64,000 bases of DNA, from positions 16,027,537 through 16,091,536 of the forward strand of contig CP093829.1 in the NCBI GenBank assembly GCA_033063855.1, in the 5' to 3' direction. The stretch is from Smittia aterrima. Taxonomy: Eukaryota > Arthropoda > Insecta > Diptera > Chironomidae. Within the stretch, counting starts at the first letter, position 1, and every line of letters begins with the position of its first letter. Made by a program: the position numbers and the translations under genes. The notes under the pieces were generated by a model. It was not told the DNA's origin, did not search any database, and saw only the letters and a list, made by a program, of their open reading frames with translations. Positions 56,849 through 64,000 of the stretch are shown in pieces.

Positions 56849-59800
56849 TGTCGATTTTTAGAGTTCACTCAACTGTTTGAAACTTTAATGCAATAAAGCT
56901 TCTTCACAAAACACTCATTCTGTAAATCACAAGAAACGACTTTAACATAAATTTAAATTCTCCACGAGGCACATGTTGTTTGTATGTTTTGCGAAAAGAT
57001 GATAAATGACTTTGCACAAGATTTTATCTTAATCTGAAAAAATTTCCAGGAATTCTTTTTAAGATTTCTTAATGACACGCAGCAGCTTCGACCAGAGGGA
57101 GATGTGAACGATAGCGGGAAAATTATTGTAAACATAAATCATACGAAACATTGATAAATTGACGCATCTGAGAAATGAATTTAAGACAGATTTAAATGGA
57201 AACTTAAGAAAATTAGATCGACGAAATCAGCTCAACAGGTTGTTTCGAGGTTTTCTTATGAGGAAGTCGAGTTTATGCTGAAAAGCAAATCTTAGCCTAC
57301 ATCAGGAGCGCTTCGCTAGCCTACACACGAGTTTCACGACCGGTAATTAAACTCAAATTAATCGTCAGAGTGGAACAACATAAGAAGAAAGAGAAAGGAA
57401 GTCATCTAAGAACTTCTACTCGCGGAAGCCACTCGATCATAACAAAAATAAATTAAATTTTAAATTCAAATCCGTTTTTATGCTGATGGCTTGTGAATAA
57501 ATTATGAAGCTTTATCATGCTCAATTTATGCATCATTGTAGCTAGACCGGATTTGTGCTAGATTGCATTAGTTTTATAAATATTTCCTAATCAATCCTTA
57601 CCCGCGATTCATTCAGCTTCTCTTTAATCTCAAGACACAATACGCTGATGAATAATTGCGAGAAAAAATGTGTTTCGAGACAGACGCGAGAGATTTCGCA
57701 AGAAAAAGCTGCAACTTATTATTTTTTTGTGCGGTTAACTCTGACGAGAGTGTTATCGCTTGGAAGAATCTCCAGAGCTTGCCGTTGATTCTCCTGATTG
57801 TTTGAAGAACTTAAATTGCTTTGAGAAATGACGAAGAATTCACACAATTAGCCGGTCAAGAACACGAGATTTTTGTCGATAACGAACAGCGAGAATGTAA
57901 AAGTTTAATGAACATTTAGAGCTTAATTAAATAAAAAAAAACACATCTCTCAATATTGAATTTGCCACAGTGTCGATTCAATGGGTAATTAAACACATAT
58001 TCATGAGTGAACTCCATTCGCGATCCGCAATTCACAGTCTTGTGATCAAACAATCATTAATTGGCTTTGTTGTTTACCAAAATTATCGCAATTGTAATTA
58101 ATGATTTTTTAATAAATTTTCTGTTTTGTTAATTTTCCGTTCGATTGATTCCGAGACATAAGAAATTTTTTTTTGTTCCGCGATCATTAGTCGAGCGAAG
58201 AGAAATTCAAGATAGGAAAGAAAAGAAATGTAACGCGAGCAGTAATTACTGTAATTAATAATTTTTCGTTGTTGGCGCAATTGGGAACGAAGGCAACGTG
58301 AAGGTTGCAACTTCAACATTTCATCGTCGAAACAGTTTTGACTTAAGCACTTTCACAGGCAAACAGACTACGATATCATCTAATTATTGTTATTATTATG
58401 AAGTTTTCTTTTCGTTTTGAGCGAAATAAATTGCAGCACGAAACGTCGATGCAATTTCTAGCTTTAAGTGTCCACTTCAACGTCTAATTCTTTTGATTAT
58501 GGCTTTAAGATAAGCTCACAAGAGAGACGAATTTACAAAATTCCCATTGTCCCCGAGAAACGAAAATTTGTTCACAAACTTTCAAGTGCTTGGCAGCATT
58601 TATCATCGCCAAGACAGCATAGAAGAAGAAAAATTTCTATCAGACTTTGGGATGAGCTGTTTTTCTTCTGCCAGTTTAAAAGTTTTTCCCTTTTAAAGAA
58701 AAACATTTTCTTTTCGTTCTAAAACTTTTTGTTCAAATCATTTTTCAAGCTCTTCAATGTTATTCAAAGAACTTAGGAACGTTTGGTGATGACATCAACG
58801 TCAGAGCTAATCGACGAGAATTTTATTTTTGCCAAATTCAATTGAAAACATTTTTCATCAGCTTAAAAGCATTTTTCTAACATCGAACAATTCCACCCAC
58901 GACACGACATTTCTTCATCGACTTAAAAGATTTTGCTACACTTTTCGACGACTGAGCTGCACCGGACAATTTCCATATTAATAAAAAATTAGCAGAGGAA
59001 TTTTATTGTTTCACATGAACGGTCGAAGCAGGCAATTCATTTTCTGCTCCAATTATTGTTTTTCTATAGAGCAAAAAGTTTATCTAAACAAAATTTTATC
59101 CGAGCAGAAAATATGAAAAATGTTTTGCTCTGGAGTTTGAGTAATTGTAGAATATTTGTTCTGCAAAACTGGGATCGACTAACAGCCACATCGTTACAAA
59201 TCCGAAAACGGTGGCAGAACGAAACTATTCTCATTAAAACAACAGATGCGAACTGCAATATTTCAAGCTTCGTTTGAAGCCAATTTCATTTCTATCAGTC
59301 CCAGTTGTTTTAAATAATCGCTGCTGGTCGAATCAATTATGCAAAAGCATATTGAGGCTCATAAATCCATGAACGAAGTCAATTAGCGATTTGTTATTTT
59401 TAGATTTTTGCTTTCGCGAATTCAGTTCATTTCATAAATTAATTAAGCTGTTGAATGAGCTGAGAGCTTTAGTGTTAGTCGATGGATGATTGACGTGTAT
59501 GCAAATCTCTTAACGCCACCAAAAACTCTTTGTTCCATCGATCACTAACAACCCGAACAAGGAAACGAGATTTCCAATCCCACATTTCATCAAACAACTT
59601 CTAAAATGTTTCACAATCAATTGCAGCGTCTGTTGTTGTTGTCAATCGTTCAAATTTGCGACCAATATTGCTTCGCTGTTTTCGGTTTGAGCATGAACAT
59701 TTTTGGCTTTGTCGATTTATTTATTTTTCGCAAGGTTGGTCGATTGGATAAACCGTTTTTCGCACAAGCGCTAGTTTGTTTGTCTCGTTCACTGCCCAGA

Positions 59801-62800
59801 CCAGAAATTTAATTAATAGAACTCGCTATTTCTGTTTGAAAACAGAAGTTGAGTTGAGGTCAACATTTTCACTTAATACATTGGCAACCCACAATCCGAC
59901 GGTGACGTTAGAGTATCAGTTCTAAACTCAGTTAATCTCCTGAGCTGCTGCCTTCAATCTTTAAAAAGTTTGCGGCTAAACCCGCGCAAGCTAGTCCAGC
60001 AAATTGATTCTCGCTTATTATGAAATTCAATTTAATTCTATAGCTTTTAAGAAGCAACGTCTTACAAACTTGCATGATTCTTCCGTCGATGATGAATTCG
60101 TAATCAAACACTAATTCAATTGAGCATCATTAGTTCGAGTCACTGCTCGACGAGAAATCAAAGCGACAGTAATTTCTTTCGATACGGAATTGAGTTATCA
60201 AGTCAATAAAAACTTCGATAATTTGTCGACAGAACTTCATTGCCCGCTGTTTTCTTATTCTTTGAAAAGCAAGTCCAACTGCGAACAGAATCTATCGACA
60301 AGCAAAAAAGCTTGTTAAGTTCGAAGACGTTGACAATTACAAGTCAAGACAAACGAATTGCGGGGCGTCAAAAGCGAGGAGAAAGTCATTAGTCATGACT
60401 CAGCATGGGTGAATGGACGATTTCGTCACCATTCCAGACTTTAAAGTCAAATCTTCGAACGATAAATCACCGCTCAGAGCTGTGAAACTTCTTACGTAAT
60501 TTCCTTCCCATTAAGAATCTATTTGAAGTGAGCGAGAGATTGAAACCGGTCGCTGTTGAAAGGGGCGACACTTAAAACCAATCAAAATAATCGCTTCTTT
60601 CGGTTGCTCGAAAAGGTTCCGAAAATGTATTTAAATGTGATTCCACTGCACATAAAAACTAAGTATTTTCAATCTATTCTGAGAGCATTATTATGTATCT
60701 CGAGAAAATAAACATAAAGTTTTATTATTGAGTCGAGGACGGCGATGAGAGGAGAGAGACGAAGAAGTTGAATGAAAACTTTGTTTTCGATGCGAAAGTG
60801 TGGGCGATAATCGATGATATTAAACTTAAGTTATGAAGTTTTTGGCGACACCTCTAGAGGATTGCACAATTACTAAGCTACGAATGGTTATCGTGAGAAA
60901 ATGAACCGGAAAGTCTCGACAATGATTTCGTTTTTTGGTATTGTTAAGTGAAAATTGATTTTTCTTTTGAAAATCAAAATTTCTTCTTCAAATTCAGTGA
61001 AGTTTGAGGAAAGCGGTAAACACATTAGCAAGTAAAGCGGATTCGAATGAGAGTAGTGTAATAGAAATTCAATCGAAATAGAGCAAAGTGATTGTGGGCG
61101 GAGAAGCCGGAAAGAAAGCTTTTAGAGATTTCAAGGAAAACTTAGTAAATTTAATTACACGATCAATAGTAAAGCTTCCTATCGAGCATTTCATGTCAGA
61201 ATCTTCTTCTTCATCCACGAAAATTGCAAACAAAGAAAGCAGAAAACTCTAATTCTATTTCTGTGCAATGTTGTTTTATTCTTGGTCATGCCTGAGCAAA
61301 TTTCGCTCTTGAAGAGTTTCCCGAATCTATTTTGAACATAGCTGAAGGATTTATCTCTGATTCCGTTTCAAGGATTTCTGGTTTCTGTCTGCAATTGCAT
61401 TCTCGAATTGAAAAATAAATCACGACAGTTCGTAGCTTAAATCTCGTAAAAGTCGAAAGCAATTATCAAGTTGAAAAGTTTTCTGCGATTCCCACAGAAA
61501 TAGAACAAAATTCAAAAGTTTCAAAAGGAAATAACAAACATCAGAAACACTTTTCGATAGAATGGATCGTTGTAAAATGCACAACTGCAGTTAAACTGAT
61601 CGTAAAACTTAAATTTTTCAAATTCTCAACCGAGATTTACCGACAAATTTTCTGAACGTCGGGGTTTTATAGCATTTTCCAATCTCCGCTCTTGCAGAAA
61701 ATCGTCAAACACAGACCAACATTCAACAATTGTGCTTTTTTGGCTTGGAATAATATTGCGCAACATTCCATTTCACTTTGCAGTTGTAAAATATTTACAA
61801 TTGCGATTGTAAATTGAATCAGTGCTAAATCAAACAAGACACCAGGCGTAGAGCTCGACATTTACATAAACTTAATCGAAAAGTGATTGGAAAAAGCTTT
61901 CAGCTTGTTGCGAATTTATTATTGACAAGATTTCTACGAGTTTAGGTGAGTCTGAGTTGACATCAAGTCGCTTGCGGTCAGATGCGGAAAACAAGTTTTA
62001 ATCCACAGCAGGAAAGCCATACCTATCTCGACGTAAACTGCATAAACTCGACCGATTTCGCGAAATTTTATTTTGAGTTTGTTACTCGTGGGATTTTTCG
62101 CTAGACAAAAAGAGAAAACTCTGGCGACGACGAATCTTAAACAATTGTCGAGAGGAGAACCAGAGCGATTTTATTTGAGAGCATTACTCAGGGGATTCCA
62201 CCGCTGAGAATAAAAGTTATTAATGGCTGGATTATACTTAAATGTTTACAAATTCTCTCATCTTTATTTTTAGTCAACTAAATTATTGACTAAGAAAAAA
62301 CATCGCGCGACCAGATGAGAAATGTTGTCTTAGCGAATCTTGTTTTTCGCGGCTCATGGTGAACCTCAAACATTAATTGATGTCTCGTTTGTCTGCAAAT
62401 TCAAGTGTCTTACATCATCGAGCATTCGAGAGAAGCTGCAGAAGCGACGACATTGTTCGAATGTTTATTGCAATTTGTAATCGTGGTATTGCGAGTCGAC
62501 GACGCATGAACTTTTGCCAAGGCTGCGACTACTAAATTGGAAGATCAAAATCATCGTTACGTTCGCAATAATCTTCGATGGCTTTCGAAAGAATTATGGA
62601 AATGAAATGACTTTTAAGCGTGAGTCTTTATGCCAAAAATAAATAGAGAGATGGTCAATCGGTTGACCTTAACACCTATCACAACGATTCAAGCACAATA
62701 GACTGCGAAGTGTAAAATTGAAAGTTTGGAAATGAATTTCACGGGAGTGAAGCGAATTTCCCAAATCATCGCCTCGATTTTTCCACTGCGCTCGTTTCCA

Positions 62801-64000
62801 AGCCAGCGAGAATGTTTTTAATTAAGAGCAATTTTCAATTGATTTCCAAAAGTTCTGGTTCACATTCAACGAGCCGGAAGAAATTGAGAATTATAGTCGG
62901 CGGAGTTCCATTTCGATTAACTGCAAATATTCGCAAACTTCTCTGGATGAAAATCGATTTTTCGTCTCGTCGAAACTACGAACGCGAATCGCAGAACGCA
63001 ATTACGAAGATGGAAATTATTTAGCTCAGATCGATTGATGGCTCAGCAACAGCATCGGCAGAATATCAAAAGCAAAGGAAATAAAACAGAAATAACAGTC
63101 AAGTTGATCTTGGTGCTTGTCTGAGCGTGACCGCTTCGACTGCTTGTTAACATCAACTGGAGATGAGCCACACAGACTGACTAGCAACAGAAAATTTACA
63201 TTGAATCGAGAATGAATGTCATTGTCGTCATCAGGATTGAACTGATAATTGAATAGAAGAGATGTTTGTTTCTGAGCTTCCATAAGGTCGACAGAAAGTT
63301 GTGGCTTAGCTTTAAAGCTTTCAAAAGCTGTAATTGCAAACTACCGCGACATATTAAGCAAACAAGCCCTCATCGGGCGAATAAATCTCCATTTCCAATC
63401 GAATTATTCAGCCAGATCACTGATAATAGTTATGTGGTTGGACATCGAATTTTATCACCGTTTCGATGAACGAAAGTCCATGCATCATCATAAATTTCAT
63501 CTCCAGTAAAACGTCAGTTGAATAAGAGAATTCAATTGACCAGAAGAACCGCAAACGTTTGCACAAAAAAATAATGAAATGAAATGTGAATCGGGGACAG
63601 CGGAGCTCGTAAAAGTTCTTCTCTTTTCTCTTCCATCATCATCAGCGAGAATCAAGCTAAATGTAAATTCGTCTATGAACGTGATGAGCTTTAATGAGTT
63701 GTTATTCAAGCTAGTTTGTGATAGCGCATAACTCTTCCACAATATTTCATAAGCCCGTCCTGGAAATATTAATTTCATTTCGCACATAAATTAATTTGGT
63801 TGTTTATTGCGCCTCTCTGCAGTGTTTAAAAGCCTCGTCGTCTGCATTTCGCGCATAAATAAACATTTAATTGAATTTGCTGTCTGCATTTGTTATCCAA
63901 TTCTCATATACATCCAAAGACAAATAGACCAAACGACTCTTTGCTCAAATTGGCAAAAAGTGAATGCGAGGTTTGTTCATTCATCTTGAAAATTTATCAC
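56849..64000. other. Gene-poor region upstream of MTUS long form
   Basis: 7.15 kb with no coding exon I can support on either strand. All ORFs are under 100 codons, mostly with non-ATG starts and no domain, signal peptide or membrane topology. It probably holds the MTUS long-form promoter, possible non-coding 5' exons and regulatory DNA. A GA-rich stretch (GAGGAGAGAGACGAAGAAG near 60748-60770) resembles GAGA-factor sites. No tRNA, hairpin array, tandem repeat or transposon end was recognised. Confidence 0.45.

Overview
The window is eukaryotic nuclear DNA from a small-genome insect, most likely a fly and probably a nematoceran (midge-like). The evidence is gene content: XDH (rosy), Bsg25D/ninein, a TkR86C-type receptor, a DUF1397 haemolymph protein and a GPI-anchored GH13 maltase all read as dipteran orthologues. 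Coding exons are split by very short GT-AG introns (about 49-65 nt), and I see no transposons, rRNA, tRNA or CRISPR. The species cannot be named from the sequence. Every exon join given below was checked for phase, and each total length is a multiple of three.

Region 1 (1-12.9 kb): the 5' two-thirds of xanthine dehydrogenase (minus strand, runs off the left edge); COX20 (minus) and Bsg25D/ninein (plus) arranged head to head; then acyl-CoA synthetase ACSF2-like copy A (plus).

Region 2 (12.9-29 kb): an SV2-like MFS transporter (minus); the neuropeptide receptor TkR86C (minus, 12 coding exons including 10-nt and 19-nt micro-exons); a catalytically dead CLIP-domain serine protease homologue (plus); ACSF2-like copies B and C in tandem (minus), with B tail to tail with the protease homologue; and a short secreted cysteine-rich protein (plus).

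Region 3 (29-57 kb): one 27-kb minus-strand gene, the insect homologue of the microtubule-associated MTUS/ATIP family. A short form starts at 32357. A long form starts at 56848 with an N-myristoylation-type N terminus and adds exons at 51.8, 47.2 and 35.2-35.5 kb. A third possible first exon lies at 42.9-43.2 kb. Six other genes sit inside its introns: a DUF1397 haemolymph protein, an intronless orphan, a secreted LRR protein (start codon split by an intron), the GID/CTLH E3 subunit RMND5, a 147-aa secreted protein, and a GPI-anchored maltase homologue lacking its catalytic acid/base glutamate.

Region 4 (57-64 kb): gene-poor DNA upstream of the MTUS long-form start, with no supportable coding exon.

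No mobile system or multi-gene pathway island is present. The most unusual content is gene architecture: the nested MTUS locus with alternative N termini, micro-exons, in-frame 57-nt introns and a split start codon, plus two degenerate enzymes.
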